DNA of 64,000 nt, taken from SKHV01 sp963678565 (lineage in GTDB: Bacteria > Bacteroidota > Bacteroidia > Bacteroidales > Prolixibacteraceae). Below are positions 35,113 through 43,405 of this stretch, one piece after another. The notes below the pieces were generated by a model. The model was not told the origin of the DNA, did no database searches, and worked only from the letters and a program-made list of their open reading frames with translations. The stretch covers positions 1 to 64,000 of the forward strand of contig OY782875.1 in the NCBI GenBank assembly GCA_963678565.1, written 5' to 3'. A program made the position numbers and the translations under genes. Positions within the stretch are counted from its first letter, which is position 1. Each line of letters begins with the position of its first letter.

Positions 35113-35792
35113 AATTAAAATTTCAATATTTTTTCCTGTTGATTCTCTGTTGGATGGCTAGCAGCTCCATGGCTCAAACGCCCTCAACAATAAAAATAGG
35201 ATTGTTAAAATACAATGGCGGAGGCGATTGGTATGCCAACCCAACTTCGCTACCAAATTTAATCGAATTCACAAATAAAAATCTAAATACCAATATCAAT
35301 CCCGAACCACTTACGGTTGAACCAGGAAATAGTACGCTATTCAATGTTCCTTTGATACATGCAACAGGTCACGGAAATATTCTTTTTTCAGAATACGAAG
35401 TTGAAAACATAAGAACCTACCTAGAAGCTGGTGGATTTATTCATTTCGACGACAATTATGGAATGGATCAGTTTATTCGCCGCGAAATGAAAAAAGTTTT
35501 TCCAAATCAAGAATTTGTTGAACTTCCTTTCGATCATCCAATTTATCATCAACAATATAACTTCGATGAAGGATTACCAAAAATCCATGAACACGATTTG
35601 AAACAACCTCAAGGTTTCGGACTTTTTCATGAAGGTCGATTAGTTGTTTTTTATACTTATGAATGCGACCTTGGTGATGGTTGGGAATCGGCGGCTGTAC
35701 ATGGCGATCCGGAGTTGGTTCGGCTAGAGGCGCTGAAAATGGGAGCCAACATTATCTCGTTTGTTTTTAACCAACAACAATTCACCGAATAA
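35109..35792 (+). CDS. DUF4159 family exported protein
   Basis: A 227-residue protein with a signal peptide ending near SSSMAQ, so it is periplasmic or surface-associated. The rest is a DUF4159 domain, a glutamine-amidotransferase-like fold, with GLLKYNGGGDWYANP, IRTYLEAGGFIHFDDNYG and VFYTYECDLGDGWE. The function is unknown; related proteins occur near MoxR/von Willebrand operons, which are not seen here. The ATG at 35109 overlaps the rsmE stop as ATGA, and this start is preferred over 35076 because it gives a clean signal sequence. Its own stop overlaps the sirtuin start (TAATG). Confidence 0.85.
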   Translation: MKLKFQYFFLLILCWMASSSMAQTPSTIKIGLLKYNGGGDWYANPTSLPNLIEFTNKNLNTNINPEPLTVEPGNSTLFNVPLIHATGHGNILFSEYEVENIRTYLEAGGFIHFDDNYGMDQFIRREMKKVFPNQEFVELPFDHPIYHQQYNFDEGLPKIHEHDLKQPQGFGLFHEGRLVVFYTYECDLGDGWESAAVHGDPELVRLEALKMGANIISFVFNQQQFTE

Positions 35793-36475
35793 TGAAGAAA
35801 AAATTGGTGGTAATTACAGGCGCAGGAATGAGTCAGGAAAGTGGAATCAAAACATTTCGCGACAACAATGGACTTTGGGAAGATCACGATGTAATGGAAG
35901 TTGCCTCTCCTCAAGGATGGAACGCCAACCCCAAATTGGTACTTGAATTTTACAATCAACGCCGTAAGCAACTTTATGAAAGCAGCCCAAACAAAGGACA
36001 TAAAATTCTGGCCGAATTGGAAAAGCATTTTCAGGTGGAAATAATAACTCAGAATGTTGATGATTTGCATGAACAAGCCGGCTCTACCAAAGTCTTGCAT
36101 TTACATGGCGAGTTAAAAAAAGCACGTAGCACAAAAAATCCTGAGCTGGTTTACACCCTCAAAAATTGGCAATTAAACTGGGGGGACAAATGTGATTTGG
36201 GCAGTCAGCTTCGTCCACATATTGTTTGGTTCGGTGAAGAAGTTCCTGCATTGTTCGATGCGATGAAAATTACCGAAACGGCAGACATATTGCTGATTAT
36301 TGGCACCTCGTTGAGTGTTTATCCTGCTGCTGGATTAATAAATTATATTCAGCCAAGCATCCCAATTTATTATATCGATCCCAATCCGGTAATAGTTCCG
36401 TCAAACGTTACCGTTATCGAAGCAAAATCAAGTATTGGACTAGAACAATTGTTGCATCTTTTTGAAATAAAATAA
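35792..36475 (+). CDS. cobB: NAD-dependent sirtuin deacylase lacking the zinc site
   Basis: A 227-residue Sir2-family enzyme with the NAD motifs TGAGMSQESGIKTFRD and ITQNVDDLHEQAG, the catalytic His in LHLHGEL, and GTSLSVYPAAG. The class III desuccinylase signature Tyr-x-x-Arg is present in FYNQRRKQL. In E. coli CobB four cysteines bind zinc; here the equivalent stretch between LHLHGEL and RPHIVWFGE holds a single Cys, so the zinc ribbon is lost. Known Bacteroidota homologues also show this, but it is worth noting. It is translationally coupled to DUF4159. Confidence 0.88.
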   Translation: MKKKLVVITGAGMSQESGIKTFRDNNGLWEDHDVMEVASPQGWNANPKLVLEFYNQRRKQLYESSPNKGHKILAELEKHFQVEIITQNVDDLHEQAGSTKVLHLHGELKKARSTKNPELVYTLKNWQLNWGDKCDLGSQLRPHIVWFGEEVPALFDAMKITETADILLIIGTSLSVYPAAGLINYIQPSIPIYYIDPNPVIVPSNVTVIEAKSSIGLEQLLHLFEIK

Positions 36476-36480
36476 CTACT

Positions 36481-37125
36481 ATGAAACTTTTAAAACTATG
36501 TCTGTTTTTCCTGTTGTTTAGCTTTACAAGTCAGGTTTATGCTCAGGTTTTCGAAGGGGGCTTAACAGTCGGATTTAATGGAACACAAATAGATGGTGAT
36601 AAAGTTAGTGGTTATCATAAATTAGGAGCCGCATTTGGTGGATGGGTGCAAACCGATTTACCCAAAAACTTATTTTTTGCGATGGAATTAAAAGTTAATC
36701 AAAAAGGAAGTCGAATGACACCCACTCAACAAAATGATTACAACAAGTTTGTTTTGCGCCTCGACTATATTGATCTTCCCGTAATTATAGGATATAAATT
36801 CAACGACCTGCTTTCAGTTTATATTGGTGGTTCTTATGGCTATTTATTCCATAAAAGTTACAAAAGTAATTACAATGGCGACGATGTTGATGACTACAAC
36901 ATCAAAGATTGGGATCTGAATTCGATTGCTGGTTTCAAGGTCAATTTTGAATCAATGATCAATCGTGAATGGAGCAAAAACATTGAATTAGATATACGAT
37001 TTCAGAATTCATTTATCTCGATTAATGAAAACAATACTTTTATTGTTGGCAATTGGAACAACGGAGAGTATAACCGACTACTTTCAACCTCGCTGTTTAT
37101 TCCCATTAAAAGAAATAAAAACTAA
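36481..37125 (+). CDS. Outer-membrane beta-barrel protein (PorT-like family)
   Basis: A 214-residue exported protein. The signal peptide ends at VYAQ, and alternating amphipathic strands follow (GGLTVGFNGTQ, FGGWVQTDL, FAMELKVNQKGSR, LSVYIGGSYGYL), typical of the eight-stranded OMP_b-brl_2 barrels common in Bacteroidota. No transport or enzymatic function can be assigned. It begins 5 nt after the sirtuin gene and ends the overlapping chain. Confidence 0.85.
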   Translation: MKLLKLCLFFLLFSFTSQVYAQVFEGGLTVGFNGTQIDGDKVSGYHKLGAAFGGWVQTDLPKNLFFAMELKVNQKGSRMTPTQQNDYNKFVLRLDYIDLPVIIGYKFNDLLSVYIGGSYGYLFHKSYKSNYNGDDVDDYNIKDWDLNSIAGFKVNFESMINREWSKNIELDIRFQNSFISINENNTFIVGNWNNGEYNRLLSTSLFIPIKRNKN

Positions 37126-37219
37126 AAACGATTTATAATGCTAAAAAAATGAATTCATCATTTCAATTTTTCTCTATAGCTTGCGAACTTTAAAATGAAA
37201 ATTCTTTAAATACATAATT

Positions 37220-38281
37220 GTGAAAAAATTAGCTTTAATCTTTAGTCTGTTCTTTCTTTTCTCGTGCTCAGAAGAGGAAAAAAACTTAAAATTTGTAAGT
37301 TTTCCTGATTTCTTCAACTTCGATATTCCTGAGCCTTGGCCTCAATACGACGATGCTGTAAATTATTTTCTGAACGAAGTAAAAAAAGAAGATCCGGCCT
37401 TTGTTTTGGTCGATGGCGATTTGGTAAATGGACATTGGTGGGATGGCGAAAATTGTGTTGAAACCATGGGGGCAATTTATTATAGCGGTTGGATTCGACG
37501 AATGGAACAACATGGCTTGAAATATTACACAGCAATTGGCGACCACGAATTAGGCGACGACCCTTGGCCTTCAGAAAAAGCAATGATGATGCCCTTGTTT
37601 GAAAAAGCTTATACCGATCATTTAAAAATGCCTCAAAATGGTCCGAAAAATAAAAAAGGACTTGCCTATTACGTTCGTGAAGGCGATTTGTTAGTAGTTA
37701 CTGTTGAAACATTTGAATTAATTGGCGACTCAGTTTATACAGCGGTTATGGGTGAGCAACTTAACTGGTTCAACAAAGTACTGGAAGAGAATGCCGACGC
37801 TAAATTCAAGATTGTGCAAGGGCACATTGGTTTATGGGGCGGCGATACTATTAAATCACGTTCATCGAGCCGAATTATGCACTTAGATGGAAAGGATAGC
37901 GATTTCTACAAATCGATGATTAAGCACAATGTGGATGCTTATTTAGTGGGAGAATTTCACGATGTTACGGTACTCGAATCTGAAGGTTTATGGCAAATTG
38001 TACACGGATCTTCTTGGGGACGAAAAATTGTTAATACCGAAGATTATTTGGTTGGTGAAATTATTGGAGACGAGCTACATCTTACTTTGAAACGCATTTT
38101 CATGGATGCTAGTGGTGACCCAATTTATAATTTGAACAAACCACGTGGACCATTAGAAAAAGTAATCATCAACGAGCGCACTTTAAAAAATGGCCCCGAG
38201 GTAACCGGAACTCTGGTAATTAAAAAATCAAATGGAAAAAAAGAGTTTCTAAATCAAACTGGTTATTTCGATTTGAAGTAA
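37220..38281 (+). CDS. Metallophosphoesterase lipoprotein
   Basis: A 353-residue predicted lipoprotein (signal ending LFLFSC) with a calcineurin-like phosphoesterase domain: the usual first DxH is replaced by FPDFFNF, but LVDGDLVNGHWW, AIGDHELGDD, VQGHIGLWGG and LVGEFHDV supply the remaining metal-binding blocks. A GTG start is used because no ATG lies in frame before the signal. It is followed by a strong terminator, so the gene is probably the end of a unit. The substrate is unknown, and the altered first motif leaves activity uncertain. Confidence 0.82.
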   Translation: MKKLALIFSLFFLFSCSEEEKNLKFVSFPDFFNFDIPEPWPQYDDAVNYFLNEVKKEDPAFVLVDGDLVNGHWWDGENCVETMGAIYYSGWIRRMEQHGLKYYTAIGDHELGDDPWPSEKAMMMPLFEKAYTDHLKMPQNGPKNKKGLAYYVREGDLLVVTVETFELIGDSVYTAVMGEQLNWFNKVLEENADAKFKIVQGHIGLWGGDTIKSRSSSRIMHLDGKDSDFYKSMIKHNVDAYLVGEFHDVTVLESEGLWQIVHGSSWGRKIVNTEDYLVGEIIGDELHLTLKRIFMDASGDPIYNLNKPRGPLEKVIINERTLKNGPEVTGTLVIKKSNGKKEFLNQTGYFDLK

Positions 38282-38301
38282 ATTCATTTTTAAAATAAAT
38301 T

Positions 38302-38355
38302 AAACATCCGCTTGCAAACTCCTAATCAAAAGGAAATTTTGCAAGCGGATGTTTT
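38302..38355 (+). terminator. Intrinsic terminator with long stem
   Basis: AAACATCCGCTTGCAAA and TTTGCAAGCGGATGTTT form a 17-bp stem around an 18-nt loop, then a short T run. Its right arm also contains the -33 element of the dusB promoter. Confidence 0.8.
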
Positions 38356-38370
38356 TGTTAGTTATATTTG
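38338..38370 (+). promoter_or_regulatory. Promoter of dusB, overlapping the upstream terminator
   Basis: TTTG (38338-38341), 21 nt, then TATATTTG (38363-38370) matches the Bacteroidetes consensus, and the ATG follows 21 nt later. The -33 element lies in the right arm of the terminator stem. Confidence 0.6.
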
Positions 38371-38391
38371 CAGCATAAATTCGAATAATCA

Positions 38392-39405
38392 ATGAAAATA
38401 GGTAAGCTTGATCTTGGTACTCTACCTTTGTTTTTAGCACCCATGGAGGATGTTACATACAAATCGTTTCGTTACATGTGCAAAAAATATGGAGCTGATG
38501 TAATGTATACCGAATTTGTTGCCAGCGAAGCGCTAATTCGTGATGTTAAGCGCACCCTTCGGAAAATGACATTATTCGAATTTGACCGTCCGGTTGCGAT
38601 TCAAATTTTTGGTCACAATATCGATTCAATGGTGCAGGCTGCGAAAGTTGCAGCTCAAAAGAATCCCGATTTTATCGACATCAACTTTGGTTGCCCGATG
38701 AAGCGAATTGTGAAAAAAGGAGCTGGTGCAGCTTTGTTGCAAGATATTCCCAAAATGGTTGAAATGGCCAAACAAATTGTACAAGCGGTAGACCTACCTG
38801 TGACAGCCAAAACGCGTTTAGGCTGGGATCACGATGACAAACCAATTGTTGAAGTTGCTGAAAAATTACAGGACGTTGGCATTCAGGCCTTGGCTGTTCA
38901 TGGACGAACTCGCAGTCAACTTTATACCGGAGATGCCAATTGGGAATTGATTGGAAAAATCAAAAACAATCAAAGAATGCACATTCCAATTATTGGAAAT
39001 GGCGATATCAATGGCCCTGAAAAAGCAAAGCAATTTTACGATCAAACTGGGGTTGATGCATTGATGATTGGACGTGGAGCAATTGGTCGTCCCTGGATTT
39101 TCAAAGAGGTAAAACATTATTTCGAGACCGGAGAAATTCTCCCGCCACCTACCGTTCCCGAAGTGGTTGAAAATGTAAAAAATCAATTGAAAATATCCGT
39201 TGAATGGAAAGATGATGAGCGCCGTGCTGTATTCGAAATGCGCCGACATTTTGCAAAGTATTTTCCGGCCTTACAAAATTTCAGAGAAACACGTATTGAA
39301 TTGCTGCGATCGGAGTCGTACGAAGACGTGCATAATATTTTAGACAGAATTGCAGAAAAATATCACAATACGAGCGTTGATTACACCAACATCAGCTTAA
39401 AATAA
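38392..39405 (+). CDS. dusB: tRNA dihydrouridine synthase
   Basis: DusB reduces uridine to dihydrouridine in the tRNA D loop using FMN. The 337-residue enzyme has APMEDVTYKSFR, the catalytic cysteine in INFGCPMKRIVKKGAGAALL, the substrate-loop TAKTRLGW, VHGRTRSQLYTG and the FMN-phosphate segment IIGNGDI with MIGRGAIGRPW. It precedes porW by 157 nt. Confidence 0.93.
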   Translation: MKIGKLDLGTLPLFLAPMEDVTYKSFRYMCKKYGADVMYTEFVASEALIRDVKRTLRKMTLFEFDRPVAIQIFGHNIDSMVQAAKVAAQKNPDFIDINFGCPMKRIVKKGAGAALLQDIPKMVEMAKQIVQAVDLPVTAKTRLGWDHDDKPIVEVAEKLQDVGIQALAVHGRTRSQLYTGDANWELIGKIKNNQRMHIPIIGNGDINGPEKAKQFYDQTGVDALMIGRGAIGRPWIFKEVKHYFETGEILPPPTVPEVVENVKNQLKISVEWKDDERRAVFEMRRHFAKYFPALQNFRETRIELLRSESYEDVHNILDRIAEKYHNTSVDYTNISLK

Positions 39406-39442
39406 ATCCTCCATCAATTTCCCTTTCACTCAGTATTCTGCA

Positions 39443-39473
39443 TTGCATAATCCTTTAAACTTTGGTATTATTG
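39443..39473 (+). promoter_or_regulatory. Candidate promoter of porW
   Basis: TTG (39443-39445), 20 nt, then TATTATTG (39466-39473) resembles the consensus with one mismatch, 89 nt before the TTG start of porW. Confidence 0.35.
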
Positions 39474-39562
39474 CAAGGAATAAACAGAATAGGCAACTTC
39501 GATTCAAAATCACGCAATATAATGGCATTTTTGGAGTTTAAGTCGTTAGAAAAAGTAGCATC

Positions 39563-42500
39563 TTGAAAAAGTTAATTCAATATAAATCAATACCAATTCT
39601 TTTAACATTTGTATTTCTGTGGGGGTGTTCCACCAAGAAAAATACATTTGTTACGAGGAATTTTCATGAATTAACCTCTCATTATAATGTTTATTTCAAT
39701 GGGAACGAAGCTTATACGAATTCGTTAGAATCTGCCTTAGAAGAATTGGGCGACGATTACACCAAAATTCTCCCCATCTATATCGAAAACCAACCACAGG
39801 TTCAAAAAAAGGTCTCGGGCGATATGGATTATGCAGTTGAAAAAGCAACTAAATTAATCAAGTATCACTCCATTACTGTTCCGCCCGACAATCGAAAGAA
39901 GAAAAATAAAAAGAAGCGTCAGCAAGCAAAAAGCGAATACAATAAGTGGGTCGACGATGCTTATATTTTAATGGGGAAAGCTTATCTAGCCAAAGGCGAT
40001 TATGTGCATGCCAATGGAACTTTTTCCACCATGCTTCGCAAATTCAAAGACGATCCGATTAAATACGACGCCTTTGTTTGGCTCATCCGTACTTTAACTC
40101 AATCTGAACGATATTCTGAAGCAAGAAGCATTATTGAAACGCTGGAAGGAGACGATGTATTCCCTGCCGAATTAGAGGGAGAATTAGCAATTGCCGCAGC
40201 CGATCTGGCTTTAAAACAAGATAAATACGAAGATGCGATTCAGTATCTAAACATCGGAATCAACAACATCAAAGGGAATGATAGAATTACCCGCTACACT
40301 TATATTCTCGCCCAACTTTATCAGGAAACAGGCAAAAAAGGTCAAGCTTTAGATGCTTATAACGAAGTAATTCGTCGCCGTCCCGATTATGAAATGCGTT
40401 TTAATGCCCAAATCAATGGAGCAAGTGTTTATTCAGGCGAGGGAAGCGGATTGGCTTTAAGAAAAGAACTATTAAAAATGTCGAAGAAAGTTCGAAACAA
40501 GAATTACCTCGACCAGATTTATTACGCACTCGGAAACCTATCATTTGGAGAAAATAATTTAAAGGAAGCAATTTCCTACTACAAACGTTCAGCTGTATAT
40601 GCCGAGAAAAATGTGTATCAAAGAACCCTTTCCTGCTTAACCTTAGCTGAAATATATTTTGATGAGAAAGAATATGTTCCTTCAGGAATGTATTACGATA
40701 GTGCCATGATTGTAATGGATGAATATTATCCCAATTACGAAGAAATTTCGGCACAATACAAAAGCTTAAATAACCTTGTAACTAATTTAATAACGGTACA
40801 AACACAGGATAGCTTGCAACATCTGGCATCGTTATCCTCACAAGAATTAAATCAAAAAATTAATGGTTGGGTTGAAAAAGCAAAAATAAAACAAGAGCAA
40901 GAAGCACAAGCACTTGTTTATGCTGCCAACGTTCGTTCGTCAAACCGTCGATCAAACAATCGCTCCACTTTCTATTTTTACAACGCCTCTACCGTTGCTT
41001 ATGGTAAAAAAGAATTCCTGAAAAAATGGGGAAATAGAAAACTTGCCGACAACTGGCGACGGAGCAACAAAGCAACTCAAATAATTGAAGATGCACCAGA
41101 AGGAGAAATGGAAGAATCGTTAGCTGATGCAGTTGATAAAAATAAAGTGGAAGAACTTAGAATTGATGATCCAACCAATCCGAAGTATTACAGACAAGAT
41201 ATCCCGGTAAATGATTCTATGCTTTTGGCATCCGATCACATGATTAGAGATGGACTATACAATGCTGGAATGATTTTCAGAACTGACTTTAACGATTTAG
41301 AACGTTCAATTGAATGTTTCCTAGATCTAAATAATCGATTCCCTGATAATATTTATATCGTTTCGGCTTATTTCAATTTATACGATTTGTATAAAACAAC
41401 AAATCAGCCCGATAGTGCTAAGTTCTACAAAGAACTGATCATCAATAACTATCCAGAAACTAATTTTGCTAAATTCTTAAACAATCCAAATTACTTTATT
41501 GAGCAAGAGGTTCAGAAAGATAGCTTACTAAAAATTTATCATCAATCGTTGGTTGCCTACCGAAACCACAATTTGCCAATGGCAGCAAGTTTATCGGCAA
41601 AAGCACTAGAATTATCACCCGATTCGACTCTAAAATCGAAAGTAGAATTCATCAATTTAGTTTCATCTAATTCGGAGAAACCTACTGAAGAGTTAATTAC
41701 AAGATTAAACAATTACAAAGAAGAATACCCCAACGAACCATTAAACGAAGTCATCGACCAAATAATAAAACTTGCCAACGAAAAGCAGTTGACAAATTAT
41801 CAAGACTTAGTTAGAAATGGATATTTGAACGACATTATCCAAAATCCAGAGTTAGCAGAAGAGTTTGGGGATGAAGAAATGGATGCTAAATGGGATACAG
41901 AAGAAGATTTGTTCCATTATTTTGTAATCGCATTACCAAACGACGAATCAATCGACCTAAATCGATTGAAGTTCGACATTGCCAACTACAACATCGATCA
42001 TTACATGACCCGTGATTTCGAAATTGAAACAGAAAAACTCAACCCCGAAACACAATTGCTTATTGTTAGAAACCTTGACAATAAAGAAAGTGGCTTAATT
42101 TACTTTCTTTCGATTATTCGCAAACCCGAAGTTTTTAAAACGCTTGCGGCCTATCAATATTTGAATTTCATCATTTCTAACAACAACTTCCGTCAAATGA
42201 AGGAAGATGCGAGTTACGATAATTACATTCAATTTTTTATTCAAAACTACAGCAATTTCACAAAAGGTTTATTTGATGAATCGGATCTGGAATCGCCAGA
42301 AGAATTAATTGCCCGTTTGAAAAAAGAAGATGAAATTCAGGAGAAAGGTGAATTTGTTGTTGTTGAAACTGAAAAGAAAAGCGAAAGCACCAATTACGAT
42401 CCAATTTTCAATAAAGATTTTGCAGAAGAGCATTTGGTCATTTTGTTAATCGATCAAGCGAATTATCGTACCGCTTTCATCAACCGTGGTTTCATGATGT

Positions 42501-43306
42501 TCAACAATACGAACTACCGCGATGCTCGTTTAAGAACTTCAACTGATAACCTGAAAAACCACACCGCACTGCTTGTTTCAAAATTCAACAATGCCCGATT
42601 GGCAGACGATTATATTCAAAAAGCCGATGGTAACAGAAATATTTTTGGAACGCTAAACGATATCAAATACAATTTCATATCAATTAGTACCCAAAATTAC
42701 AACTTGCTGAAACAAAACAACGAGGTTGAAAATTATTTGAATTTCTACAAGAATAGCTATAACAACATTCCTGCAATTATTGAGAAAAAACAGAAAGTAC
42801 TAACCAATACCCAGCAAGTTGAGAATACCCAACCACAAAATGGGGCTAGCAAAACCTCAAACGAAACACACTCAGCCGATGCGCAACAAATACCACAAAA
42901 TGAAGAAACAATAGAGGAAACCGCCCCAGAGCCAGAAATTGAGATTTATGTGGAAGATAAAAATGTACCACACAAGGTACTATTCGTAATTCCGGCACAA
43001 GGAGTAAATACAGCTTTGCTTACCATGTACATTAACCGCTATGTTTCTTTAAGTTTTTCAGGCTTATCGTTAGAGGTTTCAACTAAAGATTTTAACTCGG
43101 TTAAGAAAACAGTGATCGTCTCTGGTTTTGCCAATGCCGAATTGGCCAAAGAATTTTACGACGGAATTGCTAGCGACAAACGAGTAACACTTGCACTAAG
43201 AGCGGTGGAATATACACGTTTGGTAATTTCGGATGCGAATCTCACAAAAATGACTGAACAAAATGACCTATCGGGTTATCAGTCGTTCTTCGAAAACAAC
43301 TACTAG
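39563..43306 (+). CDS. porW: Type IX secretion lipoprotein PorW/SprE (TPR)
   Basis: PorW (SprE) is an outer-membrane lipoprotein of the type IX secretion system, thought to link the PorKN ring to the translocon. The 1247-residue protein starts at TTG; an in-frame TAA 24 nt upstream rules out an earlier start. The signal ends in FLWGC and is followed by the family hallmark FHELTSHYNVYFNGNEAY. Tetratricopeptide repeats cover about residues 130-420 and 560-640 (AYLAKGDYVHANGTF, RYTYILAQLYQETGKKGQAL). The C-terminal third is Glu/Asn-rich with two ferredoxin-like segments. It is longer than the usual 800-1000 residues. The adjacent porX supports the assignment. Confidence 0.88.
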   Translation: MKKLIQYKSIPILLTFVFLWGCSTKKNTFVTRNFHELTSHYNVYFNGNEAYTNSLESALEELGDDYTKILPIYIENQPQVQKKVSGDMDYAVEKATKLIKYHSITVPPDNRKKKNKKKRQQAKSEYNKWVDDAYILMGKAYLAKGDYVHANGTFSTMLRKFKDDPIKYDAFVWLIRTLTQSERYSEARSIIETLEGDDVFPAELEGELAIAAADLALKQDKYEDAIQYLNIGINNIKGNDRITRYTYILAQLYQETGKKGQALDAYNEVIRRRPDYEMRFNAQINGASVYSGEGSGLALRKELLKMSKKVRNKNYLDQIYYALGNLSFGENNLKEAISYYKRSAVYAEKNVYQRTLSCLTLAEIYFDEKEYVPSGMYYDSAMIVMDEYYPNYEEISAQYKSLNNLVTNLITVQTQDSLQHLASLSSQELNQKINGWVEKAKIKQEQEAQALVYAANVRSSNRRSNNRSTFYFYNASTVAYGKKEFLKKWGNRKLADNWRRSNKATQIIEDAPEGEMEESLADAVDKNKVEELRIDDPTNPKYYRQDIPVNDSMLLASDHMIRDGLYNAGMIFRTDFNDLERSIECFLDLNNRFPDNIYIVSAYFNLYDLYKTTNQPDSAKFYKELIINNYPETNFAKFLNNPNYFIEQEVQKDSLLKIYHQSLVAYRNHNLPMAASLSAKALELSPDSTLKSKVEFINLVSSNSEKPTEELITRLNNYKEEYPNEPLNEVIDQIIKLANEKQLTNYQDLVRNGYLNDIIQNPELAEEFGDEEMDAKWDTEEDLFHYFVIALPNDESIDLNRLKFDIANYNIDHYMTRDFEIETEKLNPETQLLIVRNLDNKESGLIYFLSIIRKPEVFKTLAAYQYLNFIISNNNFRQMKEDASYDNYIQFFIQNYSNFTKGLFDESDLESPEELIARLKKEDEIQEKGEFVVVETEKKSESTNYDPIFNKDFAEEHLVILLIDQANYRTAFINRGFMMFNNTNYRDARLRTSTDNLKNHTALLVSKFNNARLADDYIQKADGNRNIFGTLNDIKYNFISISTQNYNLLKQNNEVENYLNFYKNSYNNIPAIIEKKQKVLTNTQQVENTQPQNGASKTSNETHSADAQQIPQNEETIEETAPEPEIEIYVEDKNVPHKVLFVIPAQGVNTALLTMYINRYVSLSFSGLSLEVSTKDFNSVKKTVIVSGFANAELAKEFYDGIASDKRVTLALRAVEYTRLVISDANLTKMTEQNDLSGYQSFFENNY

Positions 43307-43322
43307 TTGTTTCATAAAAAAT

Positions 43323-43375
43323 GTTAAGTCGCAACCAATACACAATAAAGTGTCGAAAAGGTTGGTTATCTTAAC
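43323..43375 (+). repeat. Structured spacer between porW and porX
   Basis: Three nested inverted segments, GTTAAG/CTTAAC, AACCAA/TTGGTT and ACAC/GTGT, can fold into one interrupted hairpin around AATAAA. No T tract follows, so it is not an intrinsic terminator. It could be a processing site or a regulatory element for porX. Confidence 0.45.
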
Positions 43376-43405
43376 ACTAAATTCCACTACTTAATAAAAG
43401 TTTAT

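Noticed and set aside
43323..43375. Intrinsic terminator between porW and porX
   Set aside because: The hairpin is interrupted and no T tract follows on either strand.
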